From: Armatimonadota bacterium | GTDB lineage: Bacteria > Sysuimicrobiota > Sysuimicrobiia > Sysuimicrobiales > JACQTN01 | Length of the DNA stretch: 12,908 bases | Assembly: GCA_016210785.1 (NCBI GenBank) | Contig: JACQTN010000182.1 | Location: 1-12,908, forward strand | Direction of reading: 5' to 3' | Part shown: in pieces, positions 1 through 7,142 of the stretch | How the letters are laid out: the number at the start of each line of letters is the position of its first letter | Numbering within the stretch: position 1 is the first letter of the stretch | Made by a program: the position numbers and the translations under genes | Notes under the pieces: model-generated | What the model was told of the DNA's origin: nothing | The model's input: only the letters and a program-made list of their open reading frames with translations | The model's database searches: none

Positions 1-804
1 CTCTCGACGATGGCCGAGGGCCTGCGCGCGACTCGCCGGTTGGAGGTGCGCAAGCTGCGGGGTTCGAGCTACCGGCCCGGCACCCACTTCTATGACATCA
101 CGCCAGGGGGCATCGTCGTCTATCCCCGTGTCTGGCCGCTGCGTGGTTCGCCGCTGCTCGACGGCGCGCGCGAGCTTGTCGAAGCGGGGAGTCGGCGTGC
201 CCGCGCGGGCGTGGAGGTGTACGGCGTCCGCGAGCACCAGGCCAGCGAGTTCCTGCGCCACATCCACTGGCGCTCCACGGCACGGCGCGGGCGGCCCGTG
301 GGCCTGGAGTTTGAGCGCGGCGGGCCCGGGCCCGTGCTCCTTCTGCTGGACCTCCGCCCCGGTGGAGACGACGAGGCGCTGGAAGAGTTGATCCGCGCGG
401 CGGCGTCGCTGGCGGCGGTGGCGGTGCGGGACGGCCACCGCGTGGCCGTGGCGGGCAGCCGCGGCGACGGGGTGGTGCGGGAGGGTGGCGGATGGTGGCC
501 GCTGCTGGAGTGGCTGGCCCGGGCCACACCTGAGGCCGGACTGGAGGCGCCGGAGGTGGTGCGGCGCCTGCTGCCCGGGGCGCCGCCAGGTGAGTCCCTC
601 GTTGTGCTGAGCCGTACCCCGGGCGCGGCCGCCGCGGCGCTGGGGCTGTGGGGCGGCGCTGGTGGCGCGGTGCTGGCCGGCGTCGCGGCCGCTGACGCCG
701 GCGCGGTGCGGGCACGCGGCGTGCGCGTCGCACACCTCCGGGCCGGCGCCGCGCCGGCCGAGGCGCTCCAGAACTCTGAGGCCGGTGGCGCCGCGTGGAC
801 CTGA
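1..804 (+). CDS. DUF58 domain protein, C-terminal part (5' end outside window)
   Basis: The frame is open to the left edge, so this is the C-terminal part of a longer protein; the first in-window ATG is at 10. Counting from that ATG, residues 38-41 read VYPR, and residues 71-102 carry the DUF58 signature: YGVREHQ, then a run containing RHIHWRSTAR and LEFERG. A hydrophobic strand follows (VLLLLDLRPGG), then a helix-rich stretch like the vWA-like C-terminus of DUF58 proteins. Family members usually have two N-terminal membrane helices, here lost beyond the edge, and are commonly encoded beside a MoxR ATPase and a transglutaminase. The transglutaminase neighbour is present: its GTG start overlaps this gene's end by 10 bases, implying one transcript. 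The biochemical role of DUF58 proteins is not settled; a role in envelope or exported-protein maturation is inference. Confidence 0.88.
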   Translation, partial: LSTMAEGLRATRRLEVRKLRGSSYRPGTHFYDITPGGIVVYPRVWPLRGSPLLDGARELVEAGSRRARAGVEVYGVREHQASEFLRHIHWRSTARRGRPVGLEFERGGPGPVLLLLDLRPGGDDEALEELIRAAASLAAVAVRDGHRVAVAGSRGDGVVREGGGWWPLLEWLARATPEAGLEAPEVVRRLLPGAPPGESLVVLSRTPGAAAAALGLWGGAGGAVLAGVAAADAGAVRARGVRVAHLRAGAAPAEALQNSEAGGAAWT

Positions 805-2975
805 GGCAGTGGTTCCAGGATCAGGGTCCGGAGGAACCCGGCGACACGCCCTGGGTCCGGCTGACCGTGCTGGGCACCGTGCTCGCCGGCGTCCTCATCG
901 TCAGCCTGCAGGAGGACTTCCGGGAGGTCGGCCTGGCCAGCGCCACAGCCATCGCCGCCGGCTACTGGGTGAGCTGGCGCCGGCGGCGCGCGCCGAGCCG
1001 CTGGCTACGCCTGGTGCTGAGCCTGGTGCTGATCGCCGGCTTCCTGCGGTTTCTGCAGGCGCTCCAGGACACGGTGTACGATCCCCGCATTCCGCTGGTG
1101 CACCTGTTCCTGTGGCTGCAGGTGGTGCACAGCTTCGACCTGCCGCGCCTCAAGGACCTGCGCTACTCGTTGCTGAGCGCACTCACGTTCATGGCGGTTG
1201 CCGCCGCGTTCGCGCGCGAAGGGACTTTCGGTCTCACCCTGGTCCTCTTTGGCGGCGCCGCGACCGTGGCGCTGGTGGCGCTGCACCTGGCCGCCGCGGG
1301 GCAGCGGCCATCGCCCCGCTGGGCGGGACGCTGGGCAGCCCGCGTGGGCGTGTGGGTGGTGCTGGCGGGCGCCGCCCTGTTCGTGCTGACGCCGCGCCCG
1401 GCCGGCCTCCGCGTCTACTGGCTGCCGGTCTCTACGCGCCTGCCGATGCCACCGCGCTTCGCCGGCCAGATCATCAATCCCGCCTATCCCCCGGGCGCGC
1501 AGAACGCGCTGCAGACCGCCTCCGCCGCGCCCTCCACCGTCTACAATCCGCGGGGCTACTTCGGGTTCAGCAGCCAGGTGGACCTGCGCGTGCGCGGCCG
1601 GCTGACCCACCACCTGGTGATGCGGGTGCGGGCGACGCGCCCGGCCCTGTGGCGCGGCCTGGCTTTCGACGAGTACACCGGCGTCGGGTGGCAGATGCGC
1701 GACGATGCGGTGCGCTACTTCTCCACCATGTCCGAAGCCATCACGCCCTTCTATCCGATCCACGAGCGTGGCGCCGCCGGCCCCGACGTGGTGCAGACCT
1801 TCTACGTGGAGTCGGCGCAGCCCAACGTGATCTTCGGGGCCTACCTCCCGCGCGAGGTCTATTATCCCACCTCCACCATCGCCGTGGACGGCTACGCGGG
1901 CCTGCGCAGCCCCTATGCGCTGCAGCCAGGGATGGTCTACAGCGTTGTCTCGCAGCCCAACGCACCGCCGCCCGCAGCGTTGCAGGTGGCGGCGGGGCCG
2001 ATTCCCCGGGAGATCGCCGACCGCTACCTGCGTCTGCCGGCGGTGCCGGCGCGCGTGCGCGACCTGGCCCGGCAGATCACCGCCGACCAGCCCACCGCGT
2101 ACGACAAGGTGATGGCCGTCAACCGGTTCCTGTGGGCCAACTATGCCTACGACCTGAACATCCCGCCGCAGGCGCACTCTGGCGATGCAGTCGACTACTT
2201 CCTGTTTGAGGTGCGGCGGGGCTACTGCGAGTTCTTCGCCAGCGCCATGGCGGTCATGCTGCGGGCCGTGGGCATCCCGGCCCGCTTTGTGACCGGCTAC
2301 ACGCCGGGCAGCTACAACATCATCACCGGCTACTACGAGGTCCACAACACCGACGCGCACGCCTGGGTGGAGGTCTTCTTCCCGGGCGTGGGGTGGGTGG
2401 AGTTCGAGCCCACGCCGACCTTCGAGACACCGGTTGCGCTCGTGTCCTCCGGTGCGGGGCGATGGCCGGTGCTGGACCTGGCGCACTCGGTGGGCGCCTG
2501 GGTCGGGGGCGTACCGCGTCCTTCCCTGGCCCTGCCGGATGGGGCGGGGACCGCCGCCGCGGCCGCGCCGGGAGCGCTGGGCGCCCTGGGCGTGCTGGTC
2601 TTCCGGGCTCTCCGCCGGCGCCGCCGGGAACCCGAGATTCCGCGGATCGGGCAGGAGGTCTATGACATCTACACCAGGATGTGCGCTCGCCTGGCCCGCC
2701 ACGGCTGGACCCGCGGGCCTGCGCAGACGGCGGGCGAGTTTGCCGCCCTGGTGGTGCCGCGATTCCCGGAGGTGGCGCCGGTCACCGACGCTTTTTGCCA
2801 CGTCAGGTATGGGCGCGCCGCTCCGCCGGCCGAGGACGTGGCGCGGTTGCGCGACCTGGTGGTCTCTCTGGAGCGCCGCCTGGCCGCGGCGGGCAGCAGC
2901 GCGGCCGGGCACCCGCCTGCGGCACCGGTCGCGCTCTCACCCAACGGCCGCCGCCGGCCGGGCCTTCCTCCATGA
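795..2975 (+). CDS. TgpA-like membrane transglutaminase-like cysteine protease
   Basis: The protein has 726 residues. The N-terminal ~210 residues hold about six or seven hydrophobic segments (for example near residues 24-40, 75-95 and 195-210), matching the DUF3488 membrane part of TgpA proteins. A large extracytoplasmic region follows, then the transglutaminase core: Cys478 in RRGYCEFFASAM, His522 in NTDAHAWVEVF, and Glu538 in GWVEFEPTP where many family members have Asp. Near residues 585-605 is another hydrophobic segment. The cytoplasmic tail carries a DUF4129-like motif (EVYDIYTRM...HGWTRGPAQTAGEFA). In the family this is a membrane-anchored cysteine protease or transglutaminase acting outside the cell membrane. 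The GTG start at 795 lies inside the DUF58 gene, so translation is probably coupled. The stop TGA overlaps the ATG of the prepilin peptidase gene. The substrate is unknown. Confidence 0.9.
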   Translation: MDLRQWFQDQGPEEPGDTPWVRLTVLGTVLAGVLIVSLQEDFREVGLASATAIAAGYWVSWRRRRAPSRWLRLVLSLVLIAGFLRFLQALQDTVYDPRIPLVHLFLWLQVVHSFDLPRLKDLRYSLLSALTFMAVAAAFAREGTFGLTLVLFGGAATVALVALHLAAAGQRPSPRWAGRWAARVGVWVVLAGAALFVLTPRPAGLRVYWLPVSTRLPMPPRFAGQIINPAYPPGAQNALQTASAAPSTVYNPRGYFGFSSQVDLRVRGRLTHHLVMRVRATRPALWRGLAFDEYTGVGWQMRDDAVRYFSTMSEAITPFYPIHERGAAGPDVVQTFYVESAQPNVIFGAYLPREVYYPTSTIAVDGYAGLRSPYALQPGMVYSVVSQPNAPPPAALQVAAGPIPREIADRYLRLPAVPARVRDLARQITADQPTAYDKVMAVNRFLWANYAYDLNIPPQAHSGDAVDYFLFEVRRGYCEFFASAMAVMLRAVGIPARFVTGYTPGSYNIITGYYEVHNTDAHAWVEVFFPGVGWVEFEPTPTFETPVALVSSGAGRWPVLDLAHSVGAWVGGVPRPSLALPDGAGTAAAAAPGALGALGVLVFRALRRRRREPEIPRIGQEVYDIYTRMCARLARHGWTRGPAQTAGEFAALVVPRFPEVAPVTDAFCHVRYGRAAPPAEDVARLRDLVVSLERRLAAAGSSAAGHPPAAPVALSPNGRRRPGLPP

Positions 2976-3706
2976 CGCTGCTGGCGGTGGTGGTGGGGCT
3001 GGTGCTGGGGAGCTTTGCCAACGTCTGCATCCATCGACTGCCTCGCCGTGAATCGGTGACGCTGGGCCGCTCCCGATGCCCGCGCTGCGGCGCGCAGATC
3101 TGGGCACGCGACAACGTGCCGGTGGTGAGCTACCTGCTGTTGCGCGGCCGCTGCCGTGACTGCGGCGGGCCGATCTCCCTTCGCTACCCCGTCGTGGAGG
3201 TGGCCGCGGCGATTCTGACCGTGGTGCTCCTGAGGCGGTTTGGGCTGACCGTGGACGGGATCGCGTACGCGTTCCTGGGTATCACCCTGATGGTCGTCTT
3301 TGCCATCGACCTGGAGCATCACATCATCCCCAACGCCATCACCTATCCGGGGATCGCCGCCGGCCTCGTGGTCGCCGCAGCGGCGGGCCGGGGAGTCAAC
3401 GCCCTGCTGGCCGCCGCGGGCGCGAGCGGGCTCATGCTGCTCATCGCGCTGCTCAGCCGGGGTGGGATGGGCGGGGGCGACGTGAAGCTGGCCGCGATGC
3501 TGGGCGCGTTCCTGGGCTGGCCGCTCATCGCCGTGGCCCTGCTGCTGGCCTTCTTCGCCGGAGCGGGGGTGGGCGTGCTCCTCATCGCCCTCGGCCGGCG
3601 CAGCCGCAAGGACGTCCTGCCCTTTGGGCCTGCCATGGCCGCGGGGGCCGTGGCGGCCCTCCTGTGGGGAGCACCGCTGCTCCACTGGTATCTCAGCCTG
3701 CGATAG
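2972..3706 (+). CDS. pilD: Type IV prepilin peptidase / N-methyltransferase (PilD family)
   Basis: The protein has 244 residues and is multi-pass. It cleaves the leader peptide of type IV prepilins or pseudopilins and, in the family, N-methylates the new terminus at the cytoplasmic membrane. The N-terminal methylase part shows GSFANVCIHRLP and the zinc-binding cysteines C36-x2-C39 and C61-x2-C64. The two aspartates of the aspartyl peptidase (A24 family) are Asp113 in FAIDLEHHIIP and Asp170 in GMGGGDVKLA. The start is the ATG at 2972, which overlaps the preceding stop (ATGA) and puts the conserved first helix at the N-terminus. A longer frame back to 2681 exists, but those 97 residues are only a shadow of the transglutaminase gene. 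No clear Shine-Dalgarno precedes the ATG, so expression probably depends on coupling to upstream translation. Confidence 0.95.
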   Translation: MTLLAVVVGLVLGSFANVCIHRLPRRESVTLGRSRCPRCGAQIWARDNVPVVSYLLLRGRCRDCGGPISLRYPVVEVAAAILTVVLLRRFGLTVDGIAYAFLGITLMVVFAIDLEHHIIPNAITYPGIAAGLVVAAAAGRGVNALLAAAGASGLMLLIALLSRGGMGGGDVKLAAMLGAFLGWPLIAVALLLAFFAGAGVGVLLIALGRRSRKDVLPFGPAMAAGAVAALLWGAPLLHWYLSLR

Positions 3707-3976
3707 AGTGCCCTGTGGAGTGAGAGAACTTCGACCGCAGCAGTCCCGGAGAAACACGGTGGCCTCGTCGGGTGCCCGGGGAATTCCGTCAGGGCAGGAA
3801 TTATCGAGCGCGTTCCAGAATGGTCTACGCGTCCTCGTGTCTTCGCCGGGGTTGGGGGATCGCGTGGTCCAGAGCCGCATCACACCGCCGTCAGCCCAAC
3901 CCATGATGGTCCGGCGTCGGGACCGATATTCACCGCGGCCTTTCCCCCACGGCTGCACAATGGAGAAGGGATCGGC
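3707..3976 (+). other. 270-base non-coding spacer before the pilus secretin genes
   Basis: No convincing gene is visible. An open frame crosses this stretch, but its composition is not protein-like. The spacer holds the palindrome GGAATTCC at 3780-3787, a second GGAATT at 3797-3802, and a ribosome binding site AAGGG at 3966-3970 for the next gene. It is the largest gap in the window and should contain the promoter and leader of the pilP-pilQ-TPR genes, but I could not pick out a confident -35/-10 pair. It also lies where pilM, pilN and pilO might be expected in a classical pilMNOPQ order; I saw no remnants of them. Confidence 0.4.
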
Positions 3977-4765
3977 ATGGACCCGGGCAAGCTGAAGCGA
4001 ATCTTTCGCTCGCGCCCGGCCGTGCTGGCGCTGGCTGGGCTGGTGGCGATTTTGGCCGGTTACCTGGTCGCCTCTCGGGTGTTCGCGCCGTCTCCGCTCC
4101 CGCCCATGGCTCCGCTGCCGCGGCCGACGGTGCAGACGCGGCCTCAAGTGCCGGCCCGCCCAGCCGCCCAGCCGGCACAGCCTGCCCAGCCGGCCCGGCC
4201 TTCGCAGGCCGCGCAACCGGCGGCGCCCCAGGCTCAGGCGCCATCCCAGGCACCAGCCGCGCAGCCCGCTGCCCCGCCCGCGCCGGCGCTGGGCCGTCCC
4301 GATCCGTTTGCTCCAGTGTCGGTGGCCGTGGGTCCTCCCGGGACCCCTGCCGTCCCGGGCGGCCGCCCTTCCGCGGTGACACCTGGTGCCGGACCGCGGC
4401 TGCCCGTGCCGCCGCTTCCGCCTTTCCCGCTGCCCCCCCTGCCGCCGGGTCAGCAGCCGCCCGCGACGGGCGTCTCGTCCGCCGCGCCCCCGCCACCGCC
4501 TGGGCCGCCTGCCGGTCCCACGGCCGGCGCCCCGCCGGCACAGACCGGTCCAGGGCCCACCGCCGGGTGGACGGTGGCCGGGATCATCGACGGCGAGCGG
4601 CCATTTGCGATCGTGCGCGCCGGACAGGCGATGCACGTCGTGAGCGAAGGGGATCTGATCGGAACGGTGCGGGTCGTCCGCATCGACGCCGAGACCCGGA
4701 AGGTCGTCTTCGCATTCAACAGCAGCACTGCTGAAGTCCGGCTGGGAGGTGACCAGTCCCCGTGA
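3977..4765 (+). CDS. PilP-like / GspC-like inner-membrane pilus assembly protein
   Basis: The protein has 262 residues. A short basic N-terminus is followed by one membrane helix at about residues 14-33, so the bulk faces the periplasm. Residues 38-197 are an extremely Pro/Ala-rich linker interrupted by RPDPFAP at 108-113; the DPF motif is typical of PilP proteins. Residues 198-258 form a compact beta-rich domain (GWTVAGIIDG..., EGDLIGTVRVVRID...) resembling the PilP/GspC homology region that docks onto the secretin. In those systems the protein links the inner-membrane platform to the outer-membrane secretin channel. The next gene is a secretin whose GTG overlaps this stop codon (GTGA at 4762-4765). 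The start is the ATG at 3977 with AAGGG 6 bases upstream. Sequence identity to PilP is low outside the motif, so the call rests on architecture and context. Confidence 0.75.
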   Translation: MDPGKLKRIFRSRPAVLALAGLVAILAGYLVASRVFAPSPLPPMAPLPRPTVQTRPQVPARPAAQPAQPAQPARPSQAAQPAAPQAQAPSQAPAAQPAAPPAPALGRPDPFAPVSVAVGPPGTPAVPGGRPSAVTPGAGPRLPVPPLPPFPLPPLPPGQQPPATGVSSAAPPPPPGPPAGPTAGAPPAQTGPGPTAGWTVAGIIDGERPFAIVRAGQAMHVVSEGDLIGTVRVVRIDAETRKVVFAFNSSTAEVRLGGDQSP

Positions 4766-6525
4766 CACCTCACCGACGCAGCGTCTGGCGCAGCGGTCAC
4801 CGGCTGGCCGCGGCGGTGGCCGCGTGCCTGATCGCCAGCACGGCCGCTCCCGCGCTGGGCCGGGACGGTGACGCGGCGCGGCTCACCGGCATCAGGGTCA
4901 CCGAAGCCGGCGGCCGCCTGCGGGTGGAGGTGACCACCAGCGGGCCGGTGTCCCACAAAGTATCGGAGATCTCCACCCCGCCGCGCATCCTCATCGATCT
5001 CTACGGCGCCGTGATGCCGGAGGGCCGATCCCTCACGGTCCCCATCAACAAAGGACCGGTGGCGCGCGTGCGGGCCGGGCAGTTCCAGGTCACCCCGCCC
5101 ATCGCCCGCGTCGTGCTGGATCTGACCCGCCCTGTCAAAGTGGAGGTGAACCGCCTGAGCGGTCGGGCCGTGGTGGCTTCGGTGGTGATCACGGCTTCTG
5201 CAGCCGCGCCTGCATCGGCGCCGGCCGCGGCGCGGGGCGTCCAGACGCCCATCACGGCCGGGGCGCCGCCGCAGCCACCGCTGGCCACGCCACCGCCCCC
5301 GCCTGCGATCGCTGGCCCGGTCCCGCCCGCCGGTGGCCCGGCCACCGCATCGGCCGGCCAGGGCGTTACGGCAGAAGCGCCGCCGGCCGTGCCTGCCCCG
5401 GTCATCACCGCGCGGCAGGGCCTGGAGCAGGTACCGGGGCGCATCAGCCTCGAACTGCGCGACATCAGCCTCCAGGACTTCCTCAACGCCTATTCGCGCC
5501 TGTGCGGCGCCAACATCATCCTCGACCGCGGCGTCAGCGGAACGGTGAACATGCGGCTGCTGGATGTCACGTGCGAGGAGGCGCTGCGCCTGGTCCTGGA
5601 GCTTAACGGTCTTGGCTTCCGGCGGGTCGGCCGCAACCTGATCATCACGTCGGCGGCCAACCTGGCCCCGCCGCCGCTGCCTTCGGAGACCATCACCTAC
5701 TACGTGAGCCACGCTGATCTGGCCTCCGTCGCCGGCATTGTCACCGCGCAGGTGCCGGGGATCCGCATCAACGCCGACGCCCGATCCCGCGCCCTGGTCA
5801 TCAACGCCAACCCGCTCCAGCACGAGCAGGTCCAGCGCCTCCTGCGGACGCTCGATGTGACCGTGCCCCAGGTGATGATCGAGGTCCGGGTGGCGGAGGT
5901 GAACACCAACGTTCTGCGGAACCTCGGGCTCAACTGGGGTGTGTCCAACATCAACATCTCGCTGAGTCCGGGAGCGGCCGGCGGCCCGATTGTGCCCATC
6001 CTCAATGCCCTGGTCACCGAGGGGAAGGCGCGGGTCCTGGCCGCGCCGCGCGTCGCCACCGTGGACGGCGTGGCGGCGTCGGTGCTGCTGGGCGACCGGC
6101 TCCCGCTGTTCATCCCGGTCATCACCGGCAACCCGCCGGTGACCACCATCAGTATTCAGTTCGTGGACGTAGGCGTGAGGCTGAACGTGACGCCGCGGGT
6201 GAGCGTCGCCGACGACACCATCACGATGGTCCTGGCCCCGTCGATCAGCACGCTGGTGGAGATCCGAGAGGGACCCCAGGGCGCGCAGGCGCCTCGCACG
6301 GCGACGCGGGAGTCCACCGCCACCCTGCGGGTGAAAAGCGGGGACACCATCGTCATGAGCGGGTTGATCAACCGCAGCGAGCGGACGACGACGTCCAAGG
6401 TCCCGTTCCTGGGCGATATCCCGATCATCGGCAACCTGTTTCGCACGACCCGGACGGACTCGGACGAGACCGAGGTCATCTTCCTGATCACGCCGGTGAT
6501 CCTCGGCGAGGAGAAGAAGCCGTAG
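4762..6525 (+). CDS. pilQ: AMIN-domain type IV pilus secretin (PilQ-like)
   Basis: The protein has 587 residues and forms the outer-membrane channel for pilus extrusion or DNA uptake. A signal peptide spans about residues 1-33 (basic start, hydrophobic core, APALG). An AMIN domain covers about 40-143 (LTGIRVTEAGGRLRVEV..., PRILIDLYGA), which in PilQ binds peptidoglycan. A Pro/Ala linker runs from about 148 to 215. Then come an STN/N0 domain at 226-297 (ISLELRDISLQDFLNAY), a secretin_N module at 308-366, and the secretin core at 370-580 with VMIEVRVAEV, LNALVTEGKARVLAAPRV and the terminal VPFLGDIPIIGNLFR at 547-561. The start is the GTG at 4762, preceded by GGGAGGT at 4744-4750. The segment between LGLNWG and LNALVTEGKA is short, about 20 residues, where many PilQ proteins have a longer gate-forming insertion. 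Confidence 0.92.
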   Translation: MTPHRRSVWRSGHRLAAAVAACLIASTAAPALGRDGDAARLTGIRVTEAGGRLRVEVTTSGPVSHKVSEISTPPRILIDLYGAVMPEGRSLTVPINKGPVARVRAGQFQVTPPIARVVLDLTRPVKVEVNRLSGRAVVASVVITASAAAPASAPAAARGVQTPITAGAPPQPPLATPPPPPAIAGPVPPAGGPATASAGQGVTAEAPPAVPAPVITARQGLEQVPGRISLELRDISLQDFLNAYSRLCGANIILDRGVSGTVNMRLLDVTCEEALRLVLELNGLGFRRVGRNLIITSAANLAPPPLPSETITYYVSHADLASVAGIVTAQVPGIRINADARSRALVINANPLQHEQVQRLLRTLDVTVPQVMIEVRVAEVNTNVLRNLGLNWGVSNINISLSPGAAGGPIVPILNALVTEGKARVLAAPRVATVDGVAASVLLGDRLPLFIPVITGNPPVTTISIQFVDVGVRLNVTPRVSVADDTITMVLAPSISTLVEIREGPQGAQAPRTATRESTATLRVKSGDTIVMSGLINRSERTTTSKVPFLGDIPIIGNLFRTTRTDSDETEVIFLITPVILGEEKKP

Positions 6526-6968
6526 TGACGGCACGGGCATTGGCCGCGGTCCTGACGGGCGTGGCGATGGTGCTGGGCGGGGGGATCATGCCCGCCGGCG
6601 CGACGCACCTTCCACCCTTTGACATCACGCGCATCTATCCCACCGAGGCGGCCTTCCAGCAGGCGATACGCCCCTACCTGGACGCCCTGGCCGCCGACGC
6701 CCGCCATCCGCGGGCGCACTACTGGCTGGCCATCGCGTACCTGCACATGCATCGCCTGCACCGTTTCCGTCTCATCGACTATGGGAGCCGCGGGCTGCCG
6801 CTTGCCGTGGAGGCGGCGCAGAAGGCGGTGGAGATCGACCCGGGATTCGTAGGGACGTGGGCGGCGCTCATCGACATGTACTCGCTCACCGACGAAGAGC
6901 AGAAGGCGTTCGGGGCGTCGCAGAAACTCGTGGAGGTGGGGCGCAGGATTCCGGTGCCGCTGCCCTAG
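6525..6968 (+). CDS. Small secreted TPR-like protein in the pilus operon
   Basis: The protein has 147 residues. It begins with a likely signal peptide (hydrophobic residues about 5-25, ending AGA). The mature part has two or three TPR-like helical pairs: ARHPRAHYWLAIAYLHMHRL near residues 56-75 and AVEAAQKAVEIDPGFVGTWAALIDMY near 88-113, the latter a good TPR consensus with Ala and the IDP turn. The GTG start at 6525 shares one base with the TAG stop of the secretin gene, and GAGGAG at 6508-6513 is its ribosome binding site. Position directly after pilQ suggests a pilotin or assembly-helper role like the TPR lipoprotein PilF/PilW. However, no lipobox cysteine is present, so that role is inference. 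It could also be an unrelated scaffold protein. Confidence 0.7.
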   Translation: MTARALAAVLTGVAMVLGGGIMPAGATHLPPFDITRIYPTEAAFQQAIRPYLDALAADARHPRAHYWLAIAYLHMHRLHRFRLIDYGSRGLPLAVEAAQKAVEIDPGFVGTWAALIDMYSLTDEEQKAFGASQKLVEVGRRIPVPLP

Positions 6969-7142
6969 CCCCGGCTGCTCTGGTGAGAGGTGTGAGGCGG
7001 TCTCACCCTGCTCGCGCTGCCTCGTAGCGGCCCGGCGGCGAAGCGGGACCGGGCAGGCGACGAGGAGGTCCAGGGCGGCTCCGGAGGACCCGGGGCCGCC
7101 TGCTGTTGGCCGAGGTCGTCAAGACTCACTGGGAGGCACGCG
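6969..7142 (+). other. 174-base spacer and GC-rich leader of the peptidase gene
   Basis: No gene is visible. After the first stem-loop come further GC-rich inverted repeats: GCCCGG 7030-7035 with CCGGGC 7049-7054; GGTCC 7067-7071 with GGACC 7086-7090; GGCGGC 7074-7079 with GCCGCC 7095-7100. The last two pairs are interleaved. At about 70% GC such short repeats are expected by chance, so a structured leader is only a possibility. I found no convincing promoter. Confidence 0.3.
6982..7007 (+). terminator. Stem-loop after the pilus operon, possible terminator
   Basis: GGTGAGA at 6982-6988 is perfectly complementary to TCTCACC at 7001-7007, with a 12-base loop. It begins 13 bases after the stop of the TPR gene. 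No T-run follows, so it is not a classical intrinsic terminator; it could end transcription with Rho or stabilise the 3' end. Confidence 0.35.

Noticed and set aside
1005..2912. Long minus-strand open frame (635 codons), with similar long antisense frames at 2669-4768, 4450-6540 and 11169-12635
   Set aside because: They lie opposite genes with clear domains and motifs, and their translations are low-complexity Arg/Ala/His/Gly-rich without recognisable motifs. Long antisense frames are normal in 70% GC DNA.
2681..2971. 97-residue N-terminal extension of the prepilin peptidase
   Set aside because: It overlaps the conserved DUF4129-like tail of the transglutaminase in another frame, and the family normally starts at the first hydrophobic helix, as from 2972.
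3791..3830. CAGGGCAGG before the pilus genes, reminiscent of the cyclic di-GMP (GEMM) riboswitch AGGGCAAACC element
   Set aside because: The rest of the GEMM-I consensus (the GGGACGCAAAGCC block and paired arms) is not present in the following bases.
3624..3995. 123-codon + strand frame across the pilD end and the spacer
   Set aside because: It overlaps pilD out of frame, has no recognisable motif and an unprotein-like composition.
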